A DNA stretch of 64,000 nt from Paraburkholderia phenazinium. GTDB lineage: Bacteria > Pseudomonadota > Gammaproteobacteria > Burkholderiales > Burkholderiaceae. The position numbers were made by a program, and so were the translations under genes. Location of the stretch: assembly GCF_900100735.1 (NCBI RefSeq), contig NZ_FNCJ01000010.1, positions 62,001 through 126,000 of the forward strand. Reading direction: 5' to 3'. This document shows, in pieces, positions 16,408 through 25,378 of the stretch (position 1 is its first letter; every line of letters starts with the position of its first letter). The notes under the pieces are model-generated. The model saw only the letters and a list, made by a program, of their open reading frames with translations. It did no database searches and was not told the origin of the DNA.

Positions 16408-16566
16408 TTAACGGCCCGGCAGTTGCTGCAGCACGTGCGAGGTGATCAACGAATAGCCGGCCACCACGATCGCGAGACCAATCAGCTTGCGCGAAAAATT
16501 GCCGCCAAAAACAATCTGTGCCTCGCGGGCAAGCCGTGCGCTACCGCTACTCAACATCTGGACCAT
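16408..16566 (-). CDS. Small hypothetical membrane protein (52 aa)
   Basis: An ORF of 52 codons plus TAA on the minus strand between katA and dps. It has a good ribosome-binding site (AAGGAGAAC, about 6 nt before the ATG at 16566). The protein starts MVQMLSS, has a basic amphipathic stretch, then one hydrophobic segment (LIGLAIVVAGYSLI, residues ~29-42) and ends HVLQQLPGR. One transmembrane helix is likely. It sits on the same strand as katA, dps and oxyR, suggesting a role in or near the peroxide response. I do not recognise the family. The strong ribosome-binding site, the position and the coherent hydrophobic segment argue that it is a real gene. Confidence 0.65.
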   Translation of the reverse strand: MVQMLSSGSARLAREAQIVFGGNFSRKLIGLAIVVAGYSLITSHVLQQLPGR

Positions 16567-16724
16567 GATCGTTCTCCTTCAGTTCGTTTTCGAACAGGCG
16601 CGACGCCCATGCGTCTGCCCTGACTATCGGATCAGGCTCACGCGGCCTGCCTCAGCCGCTTGAGCCCGTTGCTGCGACCACCGGCCTCATCAGCCGGCCC
16701 GGTGGTACTTCGAAGTACTTCGCG

Positions 16725-18176
<1,452 letters not shown>

Positions 18177-18214
18177 CGTGTACTCCTGATGGGGGTTTCC
18201 TGGCAGGGCGGAAA

Positions 18215-18352
18215 TCAGGCGCTCAGCGCGCGATCGACCAGCAACGAAAGCGCAACGGTGCGCACGCTGCTCATCGAGGCGGCGAATCGGAACGCCGGGC
18301 CGGCGGATTGGGTAGAAACCTGCTGGAATTGCTGCGCTTGAGGCTGCGTCAT
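18215..18352 (-). CDS. Short upstream ORF of katA (45 aa)
   Basis: A minus-strand ORF of 45 codons plus TGA, starting at 18352 with a near-perfect ribosome-binding site (GGAGG, 5 nt before the ATG). It ends 38 bp before katA. The N-terminus is glutamine-rich (MTQPQAQQFQQV); the second half is a moderately hydrophobic helix ending LLVDRALSA. It is too short for standard calling and I do not recognise it. It may be a translated leader ORF that influences katA expression or a genuine small protein made with catalase. Upstream is the AT-rich region with ATAG/CTAT elements. Confidence 0.6.
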   Translation of the reverse strand: MTQPQAQQFQQVSTQSAGPAFRFAASMSSVRTVALSLLVDRALSA

Positions 18353-18389
18353 GATTTCCTCCGTGTTCTGTTGGATCGGGCGATCCATG

Positions 18390-18450
18390 GAGGAAACTAT
18401 AACAATACTATCGATTTTCTGTGTTTGATAAATTTTATCTATTCGATAGG
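18390..18450 (-). promoter_or_regulatory. AT-rich katA upstream region with OxyR-like tetranucleotides
   Basis: A conspicuously AT-rich 60 bp patch in GC-rich DNA with CTAT at 18397 and 18408 (7-nt gap), CTAT at 18439, ATAG at 18446 and the palindrome GATAAA-T-TTTATC (18427-18439). OxyR sites are built from ATAG/CTAT elements at 7-nt spacing. The exact four-element consensus is not met, so OxyR binding is a plausible inference from context. The katA promoter must lie here; TATAGT (complement of 18395-18400) is a candidate -10. Confidence 0.45.
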
Positions 18451-18477
18451 GACCGACGCTATTGGCCCTTCATGCGA

Positions 18478-18512
18478 ACAAGGCCGGCGCACAGGGATGC
18501 GGCCGGCCTTGT
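18478..18512 (-). terminator. Inverted repeat after oxyR, possible terminator
   Basis: A perfect 11-bp stem ACAAGGCCGGC (18478-18488) with GCCGGCCTTGT (18502-18512) and a 13-nt loop, 53 bp beyond the oxyR stop. A run of T is lacking on the minus strand, so termination strength is doubtful. Confidence 0.45.
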
Positions 18513-18564
18513 CTTGTACTGCGCGATGGTGCTTTGGCAGGTGCTTCGCGTTGCCGTGAAAAGC

Positions 18565-19524
18565 TCAGTTCACCGCGACCGGTAGATCGAGTTTGTTCAC
18601 ACCCGCGAGGTCGCAGGCGTTGATGGCGTCGCAGATCGCGTCAATGGCGGGCATGCGCGTGAAACTCTTGCGCCACGCCAGCACGACCCGGCGATCCGGC
18701 ACCGGTTCGTCGAAGGCCACGTAGCTGAGCAGCCCCGAATCGACGCCGCCCGCCTGCGGCTTGACTTCCTGCACCGACATGCGCGGCAGCACCGTAATGC
18801 CGACGCCGCTTGCCACCATATGGCGGATCGTCTCGAGCGACGAGCCTTCGAACGTCTTCTGGATGCCGTCCGCGTTCTGCGAAAAGCGCATCAGTTCGGG
18901 ACACACGCCGAGCACATGATCGCGGAAGCAGTGGCCGCTGCCGAGCAGCAGCATGGTTTCCTGCTTGAGATCGTCCGGGTCGATCTTCGAGCGGTGTTCC
19001 CAGGCATGGCCAGACGGCAGCGCGACGACGAACGGCTCGTCGTAGAGCGGGCGCAGCATCAGCCCGGTTTCCGGGAACGGCAGCGCCATGATCGCCACGT
19101 CGATCTCGCCCTGCTTGAGCAGTTCGATCAGCTTGAGCGTGTAATTTTCCTGCAGCATCAGCGGCATCTGCGGGACGCGCTTGATCATCTGCTTGACCAG
19201 GGTGGGCAGCAGGTACGGTCCGATCGTATAGATCACGCCAAGGCGCAGCGGCCCGACCAGCGGGTCCTTGCCCTGCTTGGCGATTTCCTTGATGGCGAGC
19301 GTCTGCTCGAGCACGCGTTGCGCCTGGGTGACGATCTGCTCGCCGATCGGCGTCACGCTCACTTCGCTCGTGCCGCGCTCGAAAATCTGTACGTTCAGTT
19401 CGTCTTCGAGCTTCTTGATCGCCACGGACAGCGTCGGCTGGCTGACAAAACACGCCTCCGCCGCACGGCCAAAATGCCGCTCGCGGGCAACCGCGACGAT
19501 ATATTTCAATTCAGTGAGCGTCAT
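18565..19524 (-). CDS. oxyR: Peroxide-responsive LysR-type regulator OxyR
   Basis: A 319-residue LysR-type regulator. The N-terminal winged HTH is at residues ~1-60 (FVSQPTLSVAIKKLE). The two redox cysteines fall at C199 and C208 (GHCFRDHVLGVCPE), the same positions and 8-residue spacing as E. coli OxyR, so disulfide switching by peroxide is expected. The start MTLTELKYIVAVA (19524) is the family start; the longer frame is not. It is adjacent to katA and dps, its likely targets. A palindrome 28 bp upstream (19552-19574) may be its own operator. recG lies upstream on the same strand. Confidence 0.96.
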   Translation of the reverse strand: MTLTELKYIVAVARERHFGRAAEACFVSQPTLSVAIKKLEDELNVQIFERGTSEVSVTPIGEQIVTQAQRVLEQTLAIKEIAKQGKDPLVGPLRLGVIYTIGPYLLPTLVKQMIKRVPQMPLMLQENYTLKLIELLKQGEIDVAIMALPFPETGLMLRPLYDEPFVVALPSGHAWEHRSKIDPDDLKQETMLLLGSGHCFRDHVLGVCPELMRFSQNADGIQKTFEGSSLETIRHMVASGVGITVLPRMSVQEVKPQAGGVDSGLLSYVAFDEPVPDRRVVLAWRKSFTRMPAIDAICDAINACDLAGVNKLDLPVAVN

Positions 19525-19551
19525 TGGGGACCAATCAGTGCGATGAATTCG

Positions 19552-19574
19552 ATAGGTTTCAGTTATACACCTAT
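19552..19574 (-). promoter_or_regulatory. Candidate OxyR autoregulatory site
   Basis: ATAGGT (19552-19557) and ACCTAT (19569-19574) form an inverted repeat with an 11-nt gap, the dyad layout of LysR-family sites, 28 bp upstream of oxyR. The ATAG/CTAT ends match OxyR elements, although the 7-nt register is not perfect. Negative autoregulation is common for OxyR. Confidence 0.45.
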
Positions 19575-19681
19575 GGGGCCAATTCGCCAACCTCCCCCCG
19601 TACAGGGAATCCCCGAAAACGCGACAGGTCGTAACGCGGCCGTGCTCGGGGCCGCTGCGACGCCTGCACTGACGGGTCGCG

Positions 19682-21976
19682 TCAGGCTTTCAGGTACTGC
19701 TCCCGTGCGCCGAGCCAGCGCGCCAGATGCTGGGTGACCACCTCCGGGTACTTTTCCAGCAGGTGCGCAGCCGCCTCGCGCGCCGGCTCGATCATCCAGC
19801 CGTCCTGTTCCAGATCGGCAAAGCGCAGCATCGCCGCGCCTGACTGGCGGGCACCGAGAAACTCCCCTGGGCCGCGGATTTCCAGGTCGCGGCGGGCAAT
19901 TTCGAAGCCGTCGGTGGTTTCACGCATGGTTTGCAAACGGGCGCGGGCCGTCATCGACAGCGGTCCGGTGTAGAGCAGCACGCACACGGACGCCGCGCTG
20001 CCCCGCCCGACCCGGCCGCGCAACTGGTGCAACTGCGCGAGGCCGAAGCGCTCGGCATGCTCGATCACCATTAGCGATGCGTTCGGCACGTCCACACCGA
20101 CTTCGATCACGGTCGTCGCCACCAGCAATTGCACCTCGTTGCGGGTGAACGCGTCCATCACCGCGGCTTTCTCCGCCGGGGCGAGCCGCCCGTGTACGAG
20201 ACCGACGTTGAGCTCGGGCAACGCGGCGACCAGCGTTTCGTAGGTTTCGACGGCGGTCTGCAGTTGCAGCGTCTCGCTTTCCTCGATCAGCGGGCAGACC
20301 CAGTAGACCTGGCGCCCGGTCAGCGCCGCCTCGCGGACGCGGCCGATCACCTCTTCGCGGCGCGCGTCGGAGACGAGCTTGGTGAGAATCGGCGTGCGGC
20401 CGGGCGGCAGTTCGTCGATGGTCGAGACGTCGAGGTCGGCGTAATAGGTCATCGCCAGCGTGCGCGGGATCGGCGTGGCGGACATCATCAACTGGTGCGG
20501 CTGAAAATCCTGCGCGCCGTCGGCCGCGTTGCGCGCCTTGGCGCGCAGCGCGAGGCGCTGCGCGACGCCGAAACGGTGCTGTTCGTCGACGATCACGAGG
20601 CCAAGCCGCGCGAACTCCACCGCATCCTGGATGATCGCGTGGGTGCCGATCACCAGCTGCGCAGTGCCGAGCGCCGCGGCTTCAATTGCGGCGCGCTTTT
20701 CTTTGGTTTTCAGGCTGCCGGCCAGCCACGCGACGCTCACGCCGAGCGGCTCCAGCCAGCCGCGCAGCTTGCGCGCGTGCTGTTCGGCGAGGATTTCGGT
20801 CGGCGCCATCAGAGCCGCCTGATAGCCGGCGTCGATGGCCTGCGCGGCGGCGAGCGCGGCGACGATAGTCTTGCCGCTGCCCACGTCGCCCTGCAGCAGG
20901 CGCTGCATTGGATGCGGCTGAGTCAGGTCTAGCGCGATTTCCCCGCCCACACGCTCTTGAGCGCCGGTCAGCGAAAACGGCAGCGCTTTCAGCAGACGCG
21001 CCACCAGCGAGGCCGGATCGTCCGCAGTACGACGCGGCATGCTCGGCGCGGCACGGGTGCGCCGTTCGTCATGAGCACTCTTTAAGGACATCTGCTGCGC
21101 GAGCAATTCCTCGAACTTGATGCGCACCCACGCCGGGTGCGTGCCGTCCATCAGCGCGGTCTCGTCGGAATCGACGCCCGGATGATGCAGCATGCGCACC
21201 GCCTGCATCAGCGGCGGTACGCCGAGCGGTTCCAGATACGTCCGCGCGACCGCTTCCGGCAGCAACTCGGGCAGCCACGTACGCGAGAGCGCGTTGTCGA
21301 TCGCCTTGCGCAGATAGGCCTGGCTTACGCCCGCCGTGCTCGGATAGACCGGCGTCAGCACCTGCGGCAAGGGCGTGTCTTCATCCACCACGCGCACGGC
21401 CGGATGCACCATTTCCATGCCGAAAAAGCCACCGCGGACGTCGCCACGCACCCGCAGCCGCGCGCCGATCGCCATCTGCTTGACCTGCGAGCCGTAGAAA
21501 TTCAGAAAGCGCAGCACAAGCTCGTCGCCGGCGTCGTCGCGCAGTTTGACCAGCAACTGGCGGCGCGGACGGTAGGCGATTTCGTTGTCGAACACCACAC
21601 CCTCGGTCTGCGCCATGCCGCCTGGCAGCAGATGCCCGATCGGCGTCAACGAGGTCTCGTCCTCGTAGCGCATTGGCAGATGCAGGACCAGGTTGATGTC
21701 GCTCGTGAGGCCGAGTTTGGCGAGCTTGTCGACGGTTTTGGGGAGCGCCGGCGCGGCCTTGTCGGCCTTCTTGCCGGGCGCTGCGTCCGCCTTGGTAGTT
21801 TCACTCGCTTTGGTAGCTTTGGCGGCCTTCGCAGGCTTGGCGGATTGAATCCCCCTGGCGGCTTTGTCCGGCCCGGCCTTGAGCAGTTCGCCCCCCTTGC
21901 CGCGAGCGGCGGGGCGCTTCGGCTCGGCGCTCACTTCGTCGGTAGCGGAGGGCAAACGGCGGTCGGACAAAGGCAT
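19682..21976 (-). CDS. recG: ATP-dependent DNA helicase RecG
   Basis: A helicase that remodels stalled forks and Holliday junctions. The wedge domain, Walker A (LQGDVGSGKT), the DEQH motif (IVDEQHRFG) and the C-terminal helicase motifs (VEVGVDVPNASLM, QLRGRVGRG) are all present. The start is uncertain: the frame is open to 22045, and I take ATG 21976 (MPLSDRRLP). Conserved RecG similarity begins only about 75 residues later. The intervening stretch is a low-complexity Lys/Ala-rich linker (AKPAKAAKATKASETTKAD). oxyR follows 157 bp downstream; queA diverges upstream. Confidence 0.93.
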   Translation of the reverse strand: MPLSDRRLPSATDEVSAEPKRPAARGKGGELLKAGPDKAARGIQSAKPAKAAKATKASETTKADAAPGKKADKAAPALPKTVDKLAKLGLTSDINLVLHLPMRYEDETSLTPIGHLLPGGMAQTEGVVFDNEIAYRPRRQLLVKLRDDAGDELVLRFLNFYGSQVKQMAIGARLRVRGDVRGGFFGMEMVHPAVRVVDEDTPLPQVLTPVYPSTAGVSQAYLRKAIDNALSRTWLPELLPEAVARTYLEPLGVPPLMQAVRMLHHPGVDSDETALMDGTHPAWVRIKFEELLAQQMSLKSAHDERRTRAAPSMPRRTADDPASLVARLLKALPFSLTGAQERVGGEIALDLTQPHPMQRLLQGDVGSGKTIVAALAAAQAIDAGYQAALMAPTEILAEQHARKLRGWLEPLGVSVAWLAGSLKTKEKRAAIEAAALGTAQLVIGTHAIIQDAVEFARLGLVIVDEQHRFGVAQRLALRAKARNAADGAQDFQPHQLMMSATPIPRTLAMTYYADLDVSTIDELPPGRTPILTKLVSDARREEVIGRVREAALTGRQVYWVCPLIEESETLQLQTAVETYETLVAALPELNVGLVHGRLAPAEKAAVMDAFTRNEVQLLVATTVIEVGVDVPNASLMVIEHAERFGLAQLHQLRGRVGRGSAASVCVLLYTGPLSMTARARLQTMRETTDGFEIARRDLEIRGPGEFLGARQSGAAMLRFADLEQDGWMIEPAREAAAHLLEKYPEVVTQHLARWLGAREQYLKA

Positions 21977-22131
21977 GGGTTGCTTCGCAAGTACAATATC
22001 GGCTTTCAAAGGTTTCGCGACGCCGCAGCGGCGTCCCGCAATCATAGCCGCACGCCGTGAGGCTTCGGTGCAAATCCGCCCGGTTTAGGGCCAATTCAGT
22101 TTCGTTTCACGTCCAGCATCCAGTCGTCCGC

Positions 22132-23181
22132 ATGTTCACGCTTTCCGATTTCGATTTCGATCTGCCGCCCGAGTTGATCGCGCAAACCGCGTTGCCAGAG
22201 CGCAGCGCGAGCCGTCTGCTGGAAGTAGACAGCCTCGCCACGCCCGCGCGTTTCACCGACCGCCGCTTTGCGGAACTGCCCGAGTGCATCGCACCCGGCG
22301 ATCTGCTGGTGTTCAACGATACCAAAGTCCTGAAGGCGCGCTTTCTCGGCCAAAAGGCCAGTGGCGGCAAGATCGAAGTGCTGGTCGAGCGGCTGACCGG
22401 TGAACGCACAGCGCTGGCGCAGATCCGCGCCAGCAAGAGCCCCGCGCCCGGCACGACGCTGCGTCTGGCGGATGCCTTCGACGTGACGGTCGGCGAGCGC
22501 GTCGAGCCGTTCTATACGCTGCACTTCCCCGACGACTGCCTCACGCTGATCGAGCAATTCGGCCGCCTGCCGCTGCCGCCCTACATCGAGCACGACCCCG
22601 ACGCGACTGACGAGACCCGCTATCAGACGGTGTTTGCGCAGAATCCGGGCGCGGTGGCTGCGCCGACTGCGGGCCTGCATTTCGACGACGCGCTGCTGGC
22701 GCGTCTCACCGAACGCGGGGTCGAGCGTGCGACGCTCACGCTGCATGTCGGCGCCGGCACGTTCCAGCCGGTGCGGGTGGAGAACCTCGCCGAGCACAAG
22801 ATGCACAGCGAGTGGTATCAGTTGCCGCAAACCTTGGTGGACCGGATCGCCGAGACGAAGGCACGCGGCAACCGCGTGATTGCGGTGGGCACGACCTCGA
22901 TGCGCGCGCTCGAAGCCGCCGCCCGCGACGCCGAGGCCGCCGGCCGGCCGCTTGCCGCGATCGCCGCCGAAACCGATATTTTCATCACGCCGGGCTACAA
23001 ATTCCGTGTGGTCGACCGGCTGGTGACGAATTTCCATTTACCGAAATCGACGCTGCTGATGCTGGTGTCGGCGTTCGCCGGCATCGAGACGATCCGCGCG
23101 GCTTACCGGCATGCGATCGAGGAGCGCTACCGCTTCTTCAGCTACGGCGACGCGATGCTGCTGACGCGCAACGACGGTTGA
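22132..23181 (+). CDS. queA: S-adenosylmethionine:tRNA ribosyltransferase-isomerase QueA
   Basis: A 349-residue enzyme that transfers and isomerises the ribosyl group of SAM onto 7-aminomethyl-7-deazaguanine in tRNA, forming epoxyqueuosine. Conserved blocks include the N-terminal FDFDLPPELIAQ (residues ~5-16), LVFNDTKVLKARF, GAVAAPTAGLHF (~178-189), HVGAGTFQPV and the C-terminal FHLPKSTLLMLVSAF. ATG 22132 begins the conserved N-terminus. tgt, the preceding step of queuosine synthesis, lies 240 bp downstream, the usual pairing. Confidence 0.95.
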   Translation: MFTLSDFDFDLPPELIAQTALPERSASRLLEVDSLATPARFTDRRFAELPECIAPGDLLVFNDTKVLKARFLGQKASGGKIEVLVERLTGERTALAQIRASKSPAPGTTLRLADAFDVTVGERVEPFYTLHFPDDCLTLIEQFGRLPLPPYIEHDPDATDETRYQTVFAQNPGAVAAPTAGLHFDDALLARLTERGVERATLTLHVGAGTFQPVRVENLAEHKMHSEWYQLPQTLVDRIAETKARGNRVIAVGTTSMRALEAAARDAEAAGRPLAAIAAETDIFITPGYKFRVVDRLVTNFHLPKSTLLMLVSAFAGIETIRAAYRHAIEERYRFFSYGDAMLLTRNDG

Positions 23182-23260
23182 ACCCCGGTGTGTCGCATAA
23201 CGGATATACCGTGCGATACCGTTGCGCGCCGCCCGCGCCCGGAGTAGCCTGCCGCACCTT

Positions 23261-23276
23261 GCTGGATCGATCCAGC
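23261..23276. promoter_or_regulatory. 16-bp perfect palindrome between queA and tgt
   Basis: GCTGGATC followed by GATCCAGC with no spacer, 80 bp after the queA stop and about 145 bp before the tgt start. It is a protein-binding-site-like palindrome with no T tract. Function is unknown. Confidence 0.3.
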
Positions 23277-23421
23277 GTCTTGCAGCCTTGGCGCATCTGA
23301 TGCGTCGGCCGTTTTACGCGACAGGTTGAGTCTTCGTAATTTTCTTTACCGAGCCGCCGTGGCACGCCCGGCGGCGTTCATCATTTGCGCCGGACTGTTC
23401 TCCGGTGGCACAGGAGTCCCC

Positions 23422-24657
23422 ATGACCGAAGGTCATAGCCACGATACGAGCGCCTCGAGCGCAAACTGCCCAACTTGCGCCAATCACGGCGACAACAGCG
23501 CCGAACGCCCCGCCAACGGGCTCAAATTCGAGCTGCTCGCCACCGACGGCCAGGCCCGCCGCGGCCGCCTGACACTGAATCACGGCGTGGTCGAAACACC
23601 GATCTTCATGCCGGTCGGCACCTACGGCACCGTGAAGGCGGTCCAGCCGCGCGAACTCGAAGAGATGCACGCGCAGATCATCCTCGGCAACACCTTCCAC
23701 CTGTGGCTGCGTCCCGGACTCGAGACGATCGGCGCGCACGGCGGCCTGCACCGCTTCATGGGCTGGAGCAAGCCCATCCTGACTGACTCCGGCGGCTTCC
23801 AGGTGTTTTCGCTGGGCGATCTGCGCAAGATCACCGAAGATGGCGTCACATTCGCTTCGCCGATCAACGGCGACAAGCTGTTCCTGTCGCCCGAAGTGTC
23901 GATGCAGATCCAGAAGGTGCTGGACTCGGACATCGTCATGCAGTTCGACGAATGCACGCCCTACGCCACCAACAATGTGCCCACCTCGCACAAGGACGCG
24001 GCGGACTCGATGCGCATGTCGATGCGCTGGGCCCAGCGTTCTATCAACGAATTCAACGGTCTGAGCAATCCGAACGCGCTGTTCGGGATCGTCCAGGGCG
24101 GCATGTTCGAAGACCTGCGCGACGAATCGCTAGCGGGCCTGGCGGAGATGGACTTCCACGGCCTGGCGATCGGCGGCCTGTCGGTCGGCGAGCCCAAGGA
24201 AGACATGATGCGTGTGCTCAACCACATCGGTCCGAAGCTGCCGGCCCACAAGCCGCACTACCTGATGGGCGTGGGCACGCCGGAAGACCTGGTGGCGGGG
24301 GTAGCGGCAGGTGTCGACATGTTCGACTGCGTGATGCCGACCCGCAACGCCCGCAACGGCTGGCTTTTCACCCGCTTCGGCGACGTCAAGATCCGCAACG
24401 CGACCCACAAGAACTCGCTGCGTCCGCTCGACGAAAGCTGTGGCTGCTACACCTGCCGAAATTTCACCCGCGGCTACCTGCATCATCTGCATCGGGTCGG
24501 CGAAATTCTTGGCGCGCAGCTCAACACGATCCACAATCTCCATTACTACCTCGAACTGATGAGCGAAATCCGCGCATCCATCGAGACACAGTCGTTCGAG
24601 GCCTTCCGCAAGCGCTTCCACGAGAACCGGGCACGCGGTGTCGAGCAGGCCGCCTAG
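23422..24657 (+). CDS. tgt: tRNA-guanine transglycosylase Tgt
   Basis: A 411-residue enzyme that exchanges guanine-34 for preQ1 in GUN-anticodon tRNAs. The catalytic core is intact: LTDSGGFQVFSLGD, the FDCVMPTRNARNG loop, and a zinc site in the C-terminal C-x-C-x2-C block (SCGCYTCRNF) with a downstream His. ATG 23422 has an AGGAG ribosome-binding site. Relative to E. coli Tgt there is an N-terminal extension of about 40 residues, rich in Ser/His/Asn with a CPTC motif, before the usual LKFELLATDG start. An alternative in-frame start at 23326 lacks support. Confidence 0.95.
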   Translation: MTEGHSHDTSASSANCPTCANHGDNSAERPANGLKFELLATDGQARRGRLTLNHGVVETPIFMPVGTYGTVKAVQPRELEEMHAQIILGNTFHLWLRPGLETIGAHGGLHRFMGWSKPILTDSGGFQVFSLGDLRKITEDGVTFASPINGDKLFLSPEVSMQIQKVLDSDIVMQFDECTPYATNNVPTSHKDAADSMRMSMRWAQRSINEFNGLSNPNALFGIVQGGMFEDLRDESLAGLAEMDFHGLAIGGLSVGEPKEDMMRVLNHIGPKLPAHKPHYLMGVGTPEDLVAGVAAGVDMFDCVMPTRNARNGWLFTRFGDVKIRNATHKNSLRPLDESCGCYTCRNFTRGYLHHLHRVGEILGAQLNTIHNLHYYLELMSEIRASIETQSFEAFRKRFHENRARGVEQAA

Positions 24658-24728
24658 AGGCCTCCCACGACAAAGCCATCTAAAAAAGAGCATTCGAATG
24701 CCGCATAGAAGGCCCACAATAGCGCCCG

Positions 24729-24757
24729 CTGACGGATTCCCCCGAAGAATCCGTCAG
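24729..24757. repeat. Inverted repeat between tgt and yajC
   Basis: A perfect 11-bp stem CTGACGGATTC (24729-24739) with GAATCCGTCAG (24747-24757) and a 7-nt loop. It lacks a T tract on either side, so it is not a standard terminator. It could be a processed tgt 3' hairpin or a REP-like element. The rest of the 252-bp gap is AT-richer and holds the yajC promoter region. Confidence 0.5.
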
Positions 24758-24909
24758 GGCAACACCCAAAACATTACAATTTCATTTCGAGACAGCCCAA
24801 AGAAGCTTTAACAGCTTGATCGGAAAGCCCATTTGCCGCGCCGTCGTACCAAATGCCGGTGGTAGAATAATCGGCTGATTTTTTTGATCGTTATAACGGA
24901 GAGACCAAC

Positions 24910-25233
24910 GTGTCGTTCATTTCAAGCGCCTTCGCTCAAGGCACAGGCGGTGCAGAATCGAGCCTGATGAGCTTCCTGCCGCTGATCCTGATGTTTGGCG
25001 TGCTGTACTTCATCATGATTCGCCCGCAAATGAAGCGCCAGAAGGAACATCGCAACATGCTCGCCGCTATGGCCAAGGGCGATGAAGTGGTCACGAACGG
25101 TGGCATCGTCGGCAAGGTGACCAAGGTTAGCGACGCGTATGTCGGCGTTGAAATCGCTGAAGGCACGGAAATCACCGTGCAAAAGGCGTCGGTCACGACG
25201 ATTCTCCCGAAGGGCACGATCAAGTCGCTGTAA
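24910..25233 (+). CDS. yajC: Preprotein translocase accessory subunit YajC
   Basis: A 107-residue single-span membrane protein associated with SecDF. The hydrophobic segment is residues ~20-37 (LPLILMFGVLYFIMI), followed by the family motif RPQMKRQKEHR and a small soluble domain (KGDEVVTNGGIVGKV). The start is GTG 24910 with GGAGAG 7 nt upstream. It begins the yajC-secD-secF operon. Confidence 0.95.
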   Translation: MSFISSAFAQGTGGAESSLMSFLPLILMFGVLYFIMIRPQMKRQKEHRNMLAAMAKGDEVVTNGGIVGKVTKVSDAYVGVEIAEGTEITVQKASVTTILPKGTIKSL

Positions 25234-25378
25234 GGCCTGCTCTCTCGCGTCCGGCGCGGCCTCGCGGAACTCAAGCCAGCATGCCTGCCATGTCATTCAT
25301 GCAAACAGGCCCGCTGCGCCAGCCGCGCTCATCGCCGGACGCATCGCTTCCAAGCCAACCTTCCCGTTGGACCACTCC

